Origin: a virus
Length of the DNA stretch: 62,841 nt
Reading direction: 5' to 3' (one strand)
IMG/VR virus record: IMGVR_UViG_3300046167_000691
Coordinates: 1 to 62,841 of that record
The position numbers were made by a program, and so were the translations under genes. This document shows, one piece after another, positions 25,498 through 37,800 of the stretch. How positions within the stretch are numbered: position 1 is the stretch's first letter; each line of letters begins with the position of its first letter. Under the pieces are notes generated by a model. The model saw only the letters and a list, made by a program, of their open reading frames with translations. It searched no databases and was not told where the DNA came from.

Positions 25498-28400
25498 ATG
25501 GCTCGACAAATAAAGAACAGCATTTCTAAGGTCTAAGATGAATAAAGATCTTGACGACCGATTGATTGCCTAACGGTGAGTATAGAGATGCAATCGGAAT
25601 ATATCTGTTGGTAGATCCGAAGATGACGATGTTGGCGCGTTAGAAAACATACTAGGCAACGACTTTAGTTGGCAGGAACAAATATTGGAACTGGTCTTAC
25701 TATAATAGGTATAAAAAAACAGCAACTCTACGGATCAAATATTTTGTTTTTCTAACAGATTATACTGATCCAAATCCTAGTAGCCCTACAGATGCTCCAT
25801 CTACATCTAAACACTACATTTATGTTTATAACAATGTTTCAGAAGATTACACCCTTTTAGTCCAAGGAGAATTTTAAATTTTTCTACAACAAATAGAATA
25901 ATAGGTATTAATTTAATTGAAAATTTATTATTTTGGACAGATAATAGAAACCAGCCCCGAAAAATAAAATTTTGCTTTATTTTCAGGCACTACATCAGAT
26001 GGTCGAACAGAAGAATATTACACTCAAGAACACCAAATTTCTGTAGCAAAATATAGCCCTTATCAGGCCATACAATTATATAATAGAATTGATGTAGAAA
26101 CTTCTGCCTCAGTTGCTTCTACGACTGGATATTTTACATTGGATGGAAACCAAGTTGCGGCTCTAACTCCTTTTATAGGCGCAACTGTTGTTTCAGCGGA
26201 GCAATCTACCGCTATAACAGGTTTGGATCATATAAAAGTAACAGGAGTTGTTTCAGTGGGCGCTGTTACTAGGGTTCTGTTTCTCCTTCCTTTTCTCCTC
26301 TCCGGCTGCAAGTACTTATTTATCTTTAATTATGTCAACAATGACTAATAAAACAAATGATTCTACCTGGCCTGGTGATCCAGACTATTTAGAAGATAAA
26401 TTTGTTAGATTTAGCTATAGGTTTAAGTATGACGATAATGAGTATTCTTTAATGGCCCCTTTTACTCAAATAGCGTATATACCTAAACAGTACGGTTATT
26501 TTTTAAACGGAGATGAAGACCGCGGCATATCAATCTACGGTTGTAAGATTTATGGAAAACTTAGTACAGAATATAGGTTTAGTTATTCCATTACCTACAA
26601 ACGCTAATAGAATAATACGTGATTACAAAAATAAGTGAATTAGAAATATTATTTAGAGGAGAGCGATGCTGTTGGCGGTTAAAGTTTTAGAAAGTATAAC
26701 TGCTGGTAAAATATCAGGAGCTAGCGGCAACAATAATTATTATACATACGATTATCAATCACGTAAGCCTTATAAAGCTTTGCCAGAAGCGCAAACTGTT
26801 AGGAGTGTACGATAAAGTTCCTGTAAGAGCTTTTGCTCAAGAAACTTCAGGAAACAGAATAATTTACGGCAATTATAGAGATCAGCACACTCCGCCTGCA
26901 AATATAAATTATAACTGTAGAATATCCCAAAAAAGTAGTACAGGCAAATATAATAACTGGATTGAATACCCTAACCATTCGGTTAAAAGAAATAGAAATT
27001 ATCAAGTAGGATTTGTTTTAGCAGATAAATTTGGTAGGCAGTCCCGCGGTTATTTTATCTTCTGTAGATAATGGAATAACTAGTGGGGGGGCCAGTTTTA
27101 TTTTGGATCAACAATATATAGCCCTTACGATATAGCTGCTACAGATTACAAAGTGTTAAAAATTGGTTCGGTGATGCTATAAATGGTTTTAGTAAATTCA
27201 GAAATAACTTCAACAAGAAACTTAGCGGAAGGTACTCCTGGATTATATGCTGTTAAAACAAAAAGCAGGGACTGGCACAGGAGATGGATTTGCTATTAAT
27301 GGTAACGCAACAATTGTTGTCGATTCTACATATACATTTTCTTTAAACAGTACTCCTTTCCCTAAACAATAATCATATTCCTAATATAGGCGATTATATG
27401 AGGGGGGCTTATGAGGATTTTGTTAAAGTAACGAATAGAACTGGTCCATCAGGAGGTGGGCAAACTTACACAATATTACTACGACAGGTAGAGTAAATGA
27501 TGTTTATCTTAGAGCCGATAACTTAACTTCAGGAACCCCCTGATTTAAAATTTGCTTATACTATAAATGATTTAGGTTGGTATAGTTATAAGATAGTAGT
27601 AAAACAAACACAACAAGAATATTACAATGTATATTTGCCCCGGAATACTTAATGGCTATCCTGGCCAAAGCGGGGCTACTAATATGCCAACTAACCCAAA
27701 TGTTGCGGGAGGAATTGATAATGGGTTGTTTCCTACAGATGAAACAAATCTTACTGCTTTTGCAGTATTATTTTAATGATAACATTAATAAAATACCTAG
27801 AGATTTAGCGGATGTAGGGCCTGATCAAAAACAATATAGAAGCTCTGTTACATTGTATGGTAGAGTAACAAATATAATGACGGTTGCAAGCGGAGCGAAT
27901 TCTTCAATACCTTACAACAGCCAATATTATGCTAGAATTAATTCTGAGGGTAAAACTGCAATATCTCATACATCGACTGCTATAGCTAGAGCTAAAGAGG
28001 TAAATATGGGGTACTCCGATTTATCTAATGGTTATTCTATGGCTCCACCTGCTGCTATAAATACAGGCCCAGGAATTGGAAACAAAGCCTTTTATCAAAT
28101 AGATACAAATCCGTTAATATCAAGAATTTCCACAGTTGATAAACCTATAGGAGCAACGTCTTTAAACATAGCAGCCAACGGTTCACTTAATTTACCGGCG
28201 GGAGCCGAAAACATGGAACCATATTTAGCGGTTTATGAAACAGAACCAGTGGAGTCATTGCTAGATATATATTGGGAAACAGCTAGTGAGGGTTTAATTG
28301 TAGACTTAAACGCGGATGTTCTTTCCGGATCGGGGGGAGCTACTTCATTTAAAGATGTAACTTGGGTTTTTGATGAAACTACTGCTGCTGGAACTTTTGT

Positions 28401-31400
28401 AACTACATCGTTTTTTGAACCAGTTAATGTGGAAGGAGATGTTTATTCAACGCCTACAACGGCTGAATTAATTTCACAAACAAACGGCAACGGTTGATAG
28501 CGTAGAGTTATTTGAATTGTTTTCAGGGACAGGTTCCAATGCAGGAGAATACAAAATAAGGTATATAGGAGATAATCCAATGGTATTCGGTTCTGACAGT
28601 CGTACATTAGATGTTTATTCGTTTATTATACGAGTCACTACAAGTGACGGTGATGTTAGCGATTCTGACTCTAGCTGGTCAAATAGAAGGTTTTGGTGCT
28701 TTAAAAAATATAGCTCCTACATACACACGAATATCTAACTTTCCCACTACAAAAGATACAAGGATAATTCTTCCTGCTTTAGGTGCTACTGGAAAGATGG
28801 GCAACAGCAAATCCTAAAAAATGGTAGTGGCTACACGGCACAAAATAGATCTCAACTTGAGTATACTATTACCGGAGGCACATACCCAGATAATTGGGAA
28901 ATGGATAAATATAATGGTGAAATTACACAAGCGATTGCAGGTGATGGTAATTTTGAAGGTAATCCAAATGGAACATATACTGTAGACATTACTGTAACAG
29001 ATGCGAATGGCGTTACGTTCCCGTCAACGGGGGTCTAATGATTATAAACAACGTAGTGTAACACGTACTACATCTATAACTATAGGCTATGCAGAGCTTA
29101 ATACAGAATTAAAAAATTCTAACTGTATATTTGATCCCGCCGCAAATACAGCTGGTACAATAAAAAACTACTACTAATGGATCTGGCGGCAAAGTTTCCG
29201 GGATATGGTACATAGCCAATAGTGTGTTAAACACTAGTGATTTTACTGGTATAGGTTCAGGAATAACAAGTATTAATAGATTAGGAACAGGGCCTCACAA
29301 ACAAGGAACAGTAGCCCTTAGTTCTAATTTTAAGCAACTTGCTGATTCAAGTTCTAGTTCTAGCTTTAATTCTGGTTTCAACTAAATATTACTATAGAGT
29401 TCAAGGAAATTCTACCTGGAACCCTGTTTTAAGATTGCAAGAATATAAATCAAGCGGGGTTCACCAATAACATAGGAGCAAGTCAAATAGATACTACCTA
29501 TATGGAACACACCTAATTATGGACTTACTCTTAACATAGCAGGTAACACCGCCTCTAATAATAAATGGTTATCTGACGTTAGAGCTATTAATTATTTAGC
29601 TTTTGCTAATGAGTCTAACGGGCAACCTATAGAATACGCTATTATTATAAAAGATTTAGAAAAAAATCAAGCGGAACTAACGGGCAGAATGCTGTGGTAG
29701 GGTGGGGTACAGTTAGACGATTTACATAATCCAGCTTGTGTACCCTGGCAAGGGCAAAACCGGAGGTAATCAAAGTTCTTATAAATACTTTAGATCTGCG
29801 GAATCAAGCAACACATTGACTACAGATACTATATCTACTAGCAATGGTTTTATATGCTGAGACTCCTTATGGTGAGTATGTGGGTCAGTTTTTTACTGAT
29901 TCAAGTTTATCAACTGTATACAAACCTGCTTCTGATTCTGCAGAATATATAAACTTTAGGCTTGACAGAAGTAATACGCCTAACATAGGAGCGCTAGCTT
30001 GGTCTAATCTTTCTGCTAATGTCGGGTTTTTATCTTTTGCAGCAGGATTTAGTAGCTTAGATGGTTAAAATAATAATAAATTTAACTGATCCAGGAGTTA
30101 ATGCCTCTTGTACTGCTTCTATATTAACCGGAGGAAACCCCGTAAATTATGCAGGTACATCTCGAATAAAAACAGATAATTAGCAATGGCAGCAAATATA
30201 GAACTTAAATACTTTAATACATTCTGGTTAAAAAAAATCAAGACTATAGCTAATGTTGCTCCTTGGCAAAACTGGTAATAACATTTCAAAGTCGATCTGG
30301 TGTTGTTTTTACAGTGTCCCCAGGTGTTACAGAAACGGAAGCTAATGTAGGGCAAGAAATAACTATGAGCTGGACTTTTAAACGGAAACGACTATACGTT
30401 TTCCACTACAATTATTAGCAGAGGGGCTGGAACTGTTACTACTTTTACTGTAGCCGAAGTTCCTTCCGTTCCGGTTACAGCTAATACCCCCATAGTTTTT
30501 TGGTAAGATAATAAATTTTGACAACATACCGCAAGCTTATAGCCCCACCCCTGCAAGTGACTGGCTAATAGAAGAGTCAAGAATACGAGGTGGATATAAT
30601 AATACATCTGTAGATTTTTGGCGTTAAAGCTTATATAGTGGAAGACGAACCTAAACAATCACATAAGTTTAGTGGGTTAATACATTCTGGTATATTTAAT
30701 TCTAGAACTGGTATAAACCAAACTAATCAGTTTAGTGTAGGTGAAGATATAACAAGGACTATAGATCCAGCTAACGGGTCTATACAAAAATTATATGCAG
30801 AAGACACTAACCTTATTATATTTCAAGAAAATAAAGTAAGTAAATCCTTAATTGATAAAGACGCTATATATTCAGCTGAAGGGAAATGCTAGTGTTACTA
30901 GTCGTAACTTAGTTATAGGACAAAATGTAGCGTTTGGAGGAGAGTATGGCATATAGTAAAGATCCAGAATCTTTTGCAGTTAATGGTTACAGAAAATACT
31001 TTACAGATAAAGATCAAAACGTAGTTTGCAGATTATCTATGGATGGCATTACTGTAATATCAAATTATGGAATGACTGATTACTTTAGAGACAAATTATC
31101 TACTTGCTACATCAGGAGGAATTAAAGCAGGTTGGGACGCTCATAATAAGCAATATGTAGTTTCGATTTACATCGGAAGTTTTTAGGTACAAGAGGTTCA
31201 ACAGTTGAAAACAATACTTTAGCTTTTGATGATACCGCAAAAGGGTGGACTAGTTTCTTTGATTATAATCCTAATCAATTAATAAGTTTAAATAATGATT
31301 ATTTTACGGCTAACTCTGGAAAATTATACAAACATTATACATTAGCTTCTAATACAACAGATAGATCTGTGTTTTATGGGATTACATATAATTCCAATGT

Positions 31401-31776
31401 AACCTTTGTGTTTAATGGAGCCCCGTCAACAGTTAAAAACTTTCAAACTATAAATTACGAAGGATCTGATGGCTGGCGAATGGAAAGCTTTTCTACCAAT
31501 ACTGATACAGCTTTGCCTGTAACGGAATCGGTATTTGTTACTAGCCTACAACAAATGCAAAACGCTCTGTTAATAAACAGATTTAAAGCTAAAGAAGATA
31601 AATACTATGCAGATATTGTAAACAGTACTCCTTCTCAAAGTGGCGAGGTTGTTTTTGGATCTTCTTCTTCTGGGGTAAAAGGATTTTTTGGAGAAATTAA
31701 AATGGAAATAAATAATAAAAATGCAGGTAAAAGAGAATTATTTGCAGTAAGCACAACTTTTGTGCAATCATCTTAA
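25498..31776 (+). CDS. large tail hub/stabilisation protein, frameshifted, about 2090 aa
   Basis: Pieces read MARQIKNSISKV, MNKDLDDRLIANGEYRDAIG and DVGALENILGN at the start; NYRDQHTPPANINYN in the middle; and FAVNGYRKYFTDKDQNVVCR, SGVKGFFGEIKMEINNKNAG at the end. The order of NKDLD.RL..NGEYRDA near the start and GVKGFF near the end is that of the big tail protein in crAss-like phages. At least a dozen indels break the frame between 25.5 and 31.2 kb; the last 135 codons are intact. Start set from the homology, not from a single open frame. Confidence 0.6.
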
Positions 31777-31786
31777 ATCAAATTAA

Positions 31787-32251
31787 ATGAATAATGAATT
31801 ATCAATTAATTTTATAAAACAGTTAGAAGTATTACAGAATGTGCTTATAGAAAGCAACGAAGAAGGAGTGTATGGGGATGGTAAAAATTTAGTTAACAAT
31901 GAAGAATTTCCAATAACTAATAATTTTACCAACGGACTGTACATGCGCCAAATGAAAATGAAAGCTGATACCATGGTTATAAGTGCTATACATCATACAA
32001 ATCATTTTTGGTTTTTATTATCTGGTAAAGTTATAGTGCAAGCTGACAATGAAACTGTAGAGCATATAGCTCCATGTTGGTCGTACTCCTTAAAAGGAAC
32101 TAAAAGATTAATTAAGTGTGTAGAGGATTGCGTTTGGATAAATATAATAGCTAATCCTACGGACACAAGAAATATAGAAGAGGTAGAGAATAATTTCTTT
32201 TCCTTTACAATGGAAGAATATAATAAAAAAGAAAAGTTATGGCAGGAGTAG
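31787..32251 (+). CDS. cupin-like beta-barrel protein, 154 aa
   Basis: Central DTMVISAIHHTNHFWFLLSG then KVIVQADNETVEHIAPCWSY looks like a cupin barrel with His residues in the first motif. Small proteins of this type accompany tail or internal virion genes in several marine podoviruses. Enzymatic role not shown. It overlaps the next gene by 13 bases. Confidence 0.6.
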   Translation: MNNELSINFIKQLEVLQNVLIESNEEGVYGDGKNLVNNEEFPITNNFTNGLYMRQMKMKADTMVISAIHHTNHFWFLLSGKVIVQADNETVEHIAPCWSYSLKGTKRLIKCVEDCVWINIIANPTDTRNIEEVENNFFSFTMEEYNKKEKLWQE

Positions 32252-33303
32252 TATTAGCCGCCGGAATAGGAGCGGCAACTAGTTTAATCGGCGGATTTAT
32301 TGGAGGCAGAAAGGCTAAAAAAGCAGCAAGGCAAGCTAAAGCCGAAAGAGATAGAATAAATGGTGCAATAAAAGCTTTTGAACAAAACAGACAAGCTGTT
32401 ATTAATCCTTACTCGGATGTTAAGTCTTTAGCCGGTTTAGCAACTGATCTTAGCGGGGAAATGTCTAATCCTTATGCAAACCTAGGGGTTGCGACTAGCG
32501 CTGCTGAAATAAAAATGGAACAAACAGATTTAGCATTAGCTGCAACTTTAGACACTTTACAATCAACGGGAGCAAGTGCAGGAGGAGCAACTGCTTTAGC
32601 TAATGCCGCAGCAAGAAGTAAAAAAGATGTAGCAGCGGACATTGAAAAACAGGAAGCTCAAAACGAAAAGTTATCTGCACAAGGTGAAGCAGAGTTACAA
32701 TCAAAACAATTAGCTGAAAAAGCAAGAATACAAAGTATACAGATATCTGAAGGAGGTAGAGCACAAATGGCACAAGCGCAAGGTAAATCTTTTGAATTCC
32801 AAGCGCAAGAAGGAAGAGATCAAGCTACTCTTGACAGAATGGCGGCTGGGCTTTCGCAATCTAATGCAAACATAGCTAATGCTAATGCGGCACAAGCGGC
32901 TAACACAGCAGCTATGATAGGCGGTGTTGGTGATATTGCTGGAGCGGTGATTGGAGCTGGAGGATTTGGTGGAGGCAACGAAACACCAATAACTTCAGTT
33001 ACACCTCCTGCAGCAACAACTGTGGTACAGGATACGAGTTCAACCCAACCTTCAGGAGTGAGCAACATGGGAAGCATGGGAACAGGTAGTGACAGAAGAT
33101 TAAAAAAGAACATTAAAAAAATAGGTAAATCATCTAACGGATTAAATATATATTCATTTGAATATATAGATAAATCTTACGGAGAAGGCACTTACCAGGG
33201 GGTTATGTCCGATGAAATACCTAAAGACGCAGTAATTAAGGGAGCTGATGGATTTGATAGGGTAGACTATTCTATTATAGACGTTGAATTCAAAAAAATA
33301 TAA
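32239..33303 (+). CDS. internal virion protein with C-terminal S74-type domain, 354 aa
   Basis: Residues 1-25 are a hydrophobic Gly/Ala segment (VVLAAGIGAATSLIGGFIGG) as in ejection proteins such as T7 gp14. Residues 25-230 are Ala/Gln-rich coiled coil. The C end (SDRRLKKNIKKIGKSSNGLN, then YQGVMSDEIPKDAV) is a short peptidase S74-like chaperone. An S74 piece on an internal protein is less usual than on a fiber. Likely injected with the DNA to form a channel in the host envelope (inference). Confidence 0.7.
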   Translation: MAGVVLAAGIGAATSLIGGFIGGRKAKKAARQAKAERDRINGAIKAFEQNRQAVINPYSDVKSLAGLATDLSGEMSNPYANLGVATSAAEIKMEQTDLALAATLDTLQSTGASAGGATALANAAARSKKDVAADIEKQEAQNEKLSAQGEAELQSKQLAEKARIQSIQISEGGRAQMAQAQGKSFEFQAQEGRDQATLDRMAAGLSQSNANIANANAAQAANTAAMIGGVGDIAGAVIGAGGFGGGNETPITSVTPPAATTVVQDTSSTQPSGVSNMGSMGTGSDRRLKKNIKKIGKSSNGLNIYSFEYIDKSYGEGTYQGVMSDEIPKDAVIKGADGFDRVDYSIIDVEFKKI

Positions 33304-33304
33304 A

Positions 33305-34870
33305 ATGAGTTATAGAAATCCACAAATAATACAAGACAGGTCTGGCGAGATTTTAGCTAAAGGAATTAGTCAAGCAACAAGTTCTATTGCTAAGGGAATA
33401 CAAACTTTAGGAGCTAAACGGGAAGCTGAAAGAAAAAGAAAAATTGCAGAAGATAAGCAGTTCCGAAAAGATAGCATGAAAATAGCTAGACAGAAAGCGG
33501 CGGATAGTAGTACAACTAATAAAAATCTTGCAAAACTAAGCGGTAATATAGATGGACTCAAATATACGCTTAAATATTATGGAGACATTAGTGGTGAGGC
33601 TAAAGTAAGGGGAGTACAGGGAACTTCAACTTCGGAAGATGAGAATACAATTACCTATGCTCAGGGAGAAATGGATAAACTAAATTCAGGCATAGAATTA
33701 ACACTAGGATATGCGGGAACATCTAATATAGAAAATCCTTTAGAAGCAGGAAATGGACAGTATATAAAAGAGGATGAAAATGGGAGTATTGCCGCTAATA
33801 GAGCTTTTCATTTTGGCCTTAAAAGTGCGGAAGGTTTTTCTATTGAATATCCTAAAAAAATAGTTGATGGTAAAGTTCAACAATATGTTAAAGCCACAGA
33901 TTCCGATGGCAATTCCTACGAAAAAACTTGGGATGACTACACGGCAAGTTTAAGAGAGGGGGGCTACGTTGTAACATTTCCAAGCGTACAAGTGGAACTT
34001 ATGGAAGAGCAGTCTGAAGCATTGTATGATAAAAAAGGTAATTTTTTAAATAATCTTACCATGGAGCAAGATGAAAAAACTATAATGGAAAACGGTTTTG
34101 AAAATAAAAAAGATTTTCAAGATAAATCAAAAGTTTCCGCTGTAAATGATAAGGGAGAAGAAATTATTGAAAATAGGCAATACTTAAATAAATTAAGTAT
34201 ACAACAGGCTAGAGAAAGATTAACAGATACAACTTTTTCAAAAGTTACTTATGCAGCTGCAACTAATAAACAAGCTTTAAGTAGAGCATTAATTGATCTT
34301 AATATTTATGATTCAGTGGGGCCTATAGGAGCCGATCAGTGGTTGGCAGAAGACATGACTGATGAGATGAAAAAGGAGGCTATTGAAAGAAGTACTAATA
34401 AAACGTGGGAAACCACACGTATTAAAAAAGATTCAGAAGGAAGGTATTACAGAGTCACTAGCTCTTATTCTCCTGAATCTCCTGAGTCTTCTGATACTCC
34501 AAGTGCGGCAGAACAAACTCTTGCGGCTTATAATGAATTTTCTAATAACATAAATACTCAATTAGATAAATCTACAAAAGAAACTTTTGGAAATGCCGTG
34601 AAAGAAATTGTTAGCCTAGCAAGTACTTATGGTAAACACACTATAGAAGATGTTCAATATGGACCTAACTCTCTTACTATTAAAACTAATACAGTTAAAC
34701 AAGCAGGAGTGACAGATAATACCTATGTTGAAATAGATATACCCTATAATGACGCCGCTAAAATAGGAGAGCTAATAGCAAAGGCTGGATATAAAAAGCT
34801 TGGGTATGCTAATGCTGAAGCTAAAAAAATTGTACAAAAATATAATGCACTCAATAAAAATAAAAATTAA
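33305..34870 (+). CDS. internal virion/ejection protein candidate, 521 aa
   Basis: N-terminal Lys/Arg coiled coil (KREAERKRKIAEDKQFRK), acidic mixed domain from residue 70 to 330, and helical C end (AKKIVQKYNALNKNKN). No family recognised. Start at 33305 chosen because the in-frame ATG at 33284 lies within the previous gene. It is just before the giant protein gene, the usual place for a partner ejection protein. Confidence 0.6.
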   Translation: MSYRNPQIIQDRSGEILAKGISQATSSIAKGIQTLGAKREAERKRKIAEDKQFRKDSMKIARQKAADSSTTNKNLAKLSGNIDGLKYTLKYYGDISGEAKVRGVQGTSTSEDENTITYAQGEMDKLNSGIELTLGYAGTSNIENPLEAGNGQYIKEDENGSIAANRAFHFGLKSAEGFSIEYPKKIVDGKVQQYVKATDSDGNSYEKTWDDYTASLREGGYVVTFPSVQVELMEEQSEALYDKKGNFLNNLTMEQDEKTIMENGFENKKDFQDKSKVSAVNDKGEEIIENRQYLNKLSIQQARERLTDTTFSKVTYAAATNKQALSRALIDLNIYDSVGPIGADQWLAEDMTDEMKKEAIERSTNKTWETTRIKKDSEGRYYRVTSSYSPESPESSDTPSAAEQTLAAYNEFSNNINTQLDKSTKETFGNAVKEIVSLASTYGKHTIEDVQYGPNSLTIKTNTVKQAGVTDNTYVEIDIPYNDAAKIGELIAKAGYKKLGYANAEAKKIVQKYNALNKNKN

Positions 34871-34873
34871 CTT

Positions 34874-37800
34874 ATGTATACATATATCATAGACGATAAA
34901 AAAGTAACATTTAAAAATTGGGACGAAGTCTCTTCCGCTTTAGATGAAGCAGAAAAAAATGGATTAACCGCTGAATATGTTGATTATGAAGAAGGTTTGG
35001 ACGGGCCTAAAACGGAGGAACAAACAAAAGCCGCCGAAGAAAAAAGTATTATACCAAAAGCTCCTTTTCTACCAGATGCTGCAGAGAGTGCGGATGTAGT
35101 GTCGAAGACTCAAGCACAAGATACGGACTCACGATCGGAAGACTCTTCTTCGGGTTCACGATACATAAGATTTAAAAGCGGTACAATAATATACGAGGAT
35201 GACTATGTACAAAACTATGCTGATACGGAAAATTATCCCAAGTCATTTGATGACTACGCTTTAAAATTCGGTGGCAAAGTTCAAAAGGTAGAAGAATCAG
35301 TTGTTGAGGGAGGTGAACTTGATCCCGTTTATATCAGCGCAGGACCTCAATCTTATGTTGCTGAATTAGAAGGACTAAACGAATTCGGAGAAATTACAGA
35401 CGGTCAAGTAACGATAGATTATGATAGCTTAGCAAAAGAAAACGGTTTTGAAAGTGCAGCGGAGGCTTATGCAGAAACCGAGCCAAAAAGAGAAATGCTA
35501 AATGTATTTGAACCTAATAATGTAATTACCGATAGAAAAGGTAATGTAACCACTAGATTCAAATATGTAGAATATGAGGATGATACACCTGAAAAGAAAA
35601 AATATTTACGCGAACAGAAAGAAGCTACAGACTATGCAGTAAAATTAGCTCTTAACAATACCGAATTTTCTACAAATGATATTACTGATGTAAACACCTT
35701 TAATAAAGAAGTTTTTAATCCTGAGTATCTTTCAGAGCAGGCTAAATATTTGGAAAAAGCACTGCCTCAACTTAATTTATATCAAGCAGAGCTTGCGGCT
35801 TCTAATTATAATAATGCTAAGTTGCAACTGCTAAAAAATAAAGAGCTAGACGAGAGTGAAGAAGCTATTAATATTCTGCAAGAAGATAAGAAGTATACAG
35901 CAGTTATGAATCTTTATGAGTCTGAAGCTCTTAATAATTTACCTAAAGCCGGAAAAGAATTAGGTGTTGCGAAAAATAAACTTGAAGAAGCAAAAACTAA
36001 TTTAAAAACAATTGATCCTAACGCGAGGGCTATTGATTATACTACGCAAGTAAGAAAAATTAACGACTATAAAGAACAATTACAAAAAGCTATTGAGGCT
36101 TACAGTAATCAAACGCCTTTTGATTATGATAGTGAGGGTAACTTTAAATTAAAAGATCCAGAGGTTCCTATTATAACAGATCTTGATTATAACATATTAA
36201 CTCCTCAGGAAGTAGAAATTGCTAAAAGTAACGGGCAAACTCTTCTTATTGAAAATGAAAGGTATAAATATAATTTAGATAGAGCTTCGCAATGGAATGA
36301 TCGTGAAACTATAAAAAACAATTTTCTTTTAACTAGCATTGATAATAATAAATACACTGCAAAAGGCAAAGAAATTTATTATATTAAAACTACATCACCA
36401 TTATCAGATCCTCAGTTAGCCGGATTTGCAGATACACTTGAAGAAGATTCACCTACTAATTTGGAATACCTGGGTTACACTAAGTCCGGGGAACGTTTTT
36501 CAAAACGGCGTAAAAAAGATGGAGAGTATAGAGCTTATACGCTTAGAGAAATATCTAATGCTATCAATGAAGGAGATTGGAGTATAGATAGAATTAAATT
36601 TAAAGATGGCAAACCTGAAGGCTTTAACACCGATAGGGACTTTTCTAGGTTTAGTATGAATTATGCTGACACAAAAATGATGCTACCTATAGTTACTGAT
36701 ATGTACGTGCTAGGGCTGGATCCGGGTACACAAGGTGAAGATACCGCTATAAATATGGCTGGAGCTTTTACTGATGAACTATTAGAAAATTCTTGGGGTT
36801 TATTTGGAGATGGATTGGAAACTATAAGAGAAAAGAAAGATGCTCAAAGATTTACACTTGGAAAAATAGGGTTGCCAGAAACAGAGTCAATGAAAAAATC
36901 TTTTGAAAGAGGATTTATGATGAGACTTAGCGAGAGTGCAGGGGCATTCGTGCCTGTTTTAGGGGAATTTAGTGTTGCTACCGCTTTAACAGGAGGGGTT
37001 GGCAATGTATTAGGAACTGGTAGATTTATAAAAACAGCATTTTCAGGGGGTAAAAATTTAGGTAAAGCGGCGCAGGGTGCTTGGAAATCTAGCTATTGGG
37101 GGAAAAATCCTAGAGCTGCTAAATTTGCTGCTCACATGTTAAAATTTGGTGAAGAGGAAATAAAGTTTTCAATGGTAGCCCGGGGCGAGAACACTCTTGG
37201 CTCAGGTGGCGCTTTTTACTTAGGCGGTCTACTAACGCAAAGACTTGTTCCATTTAGATTTAATACAAAATATGATTGGGCTAATCCTGCTAATAAATTC
37301 TTAGAAAAGATTGTTCTAACCGGAGTGGGAGGTGCTAGTTCTTCAGAACTTTCTCATTTATCAGAAGCTTTTTATAAAGAATTCACAGGGGATAAATCTC
37401 TTAAAACTTCTATGGACGAATTTTGGGGAGACAACTCAGAAACTATGACTAGATGGTCTATTAACTTAATGCAATTTTCGTTTTTAGGTGGTACTAAAAT
37501 GAAAACATGGGATTGGGTAGCTGAGTCAACTGTTCAAAAGCTTAACAATAAATTTGTTAGACAAAGAAATAAAGCTTTAAGTGAAGGTAAAGATGTTGAA
37601 AAACTAAACCAAAAAATATACGAAACGGATAAAATTTTAGAATTAGGTAAAACTGAAGTTCAAAAATCTGATGTGATGGCGTTGCAAGAGGAAATTAATA
37701 AAATTGAAAAAGACGTAAATTCAGGTAAACTAAGTTATTCAGAGCGCCAAGACGCTATGAACAGAAGAATTGCTAATGAAAAGCAAATAGAAAAACTTCA

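Noticed and set aside
26600-26640. Another late-class promoter at the ATACGTGAT in 26.6 kb
   Set aside because: No TAGYTTT box at the right distance and no TATA box; it is within the tail-hub coding sequence.
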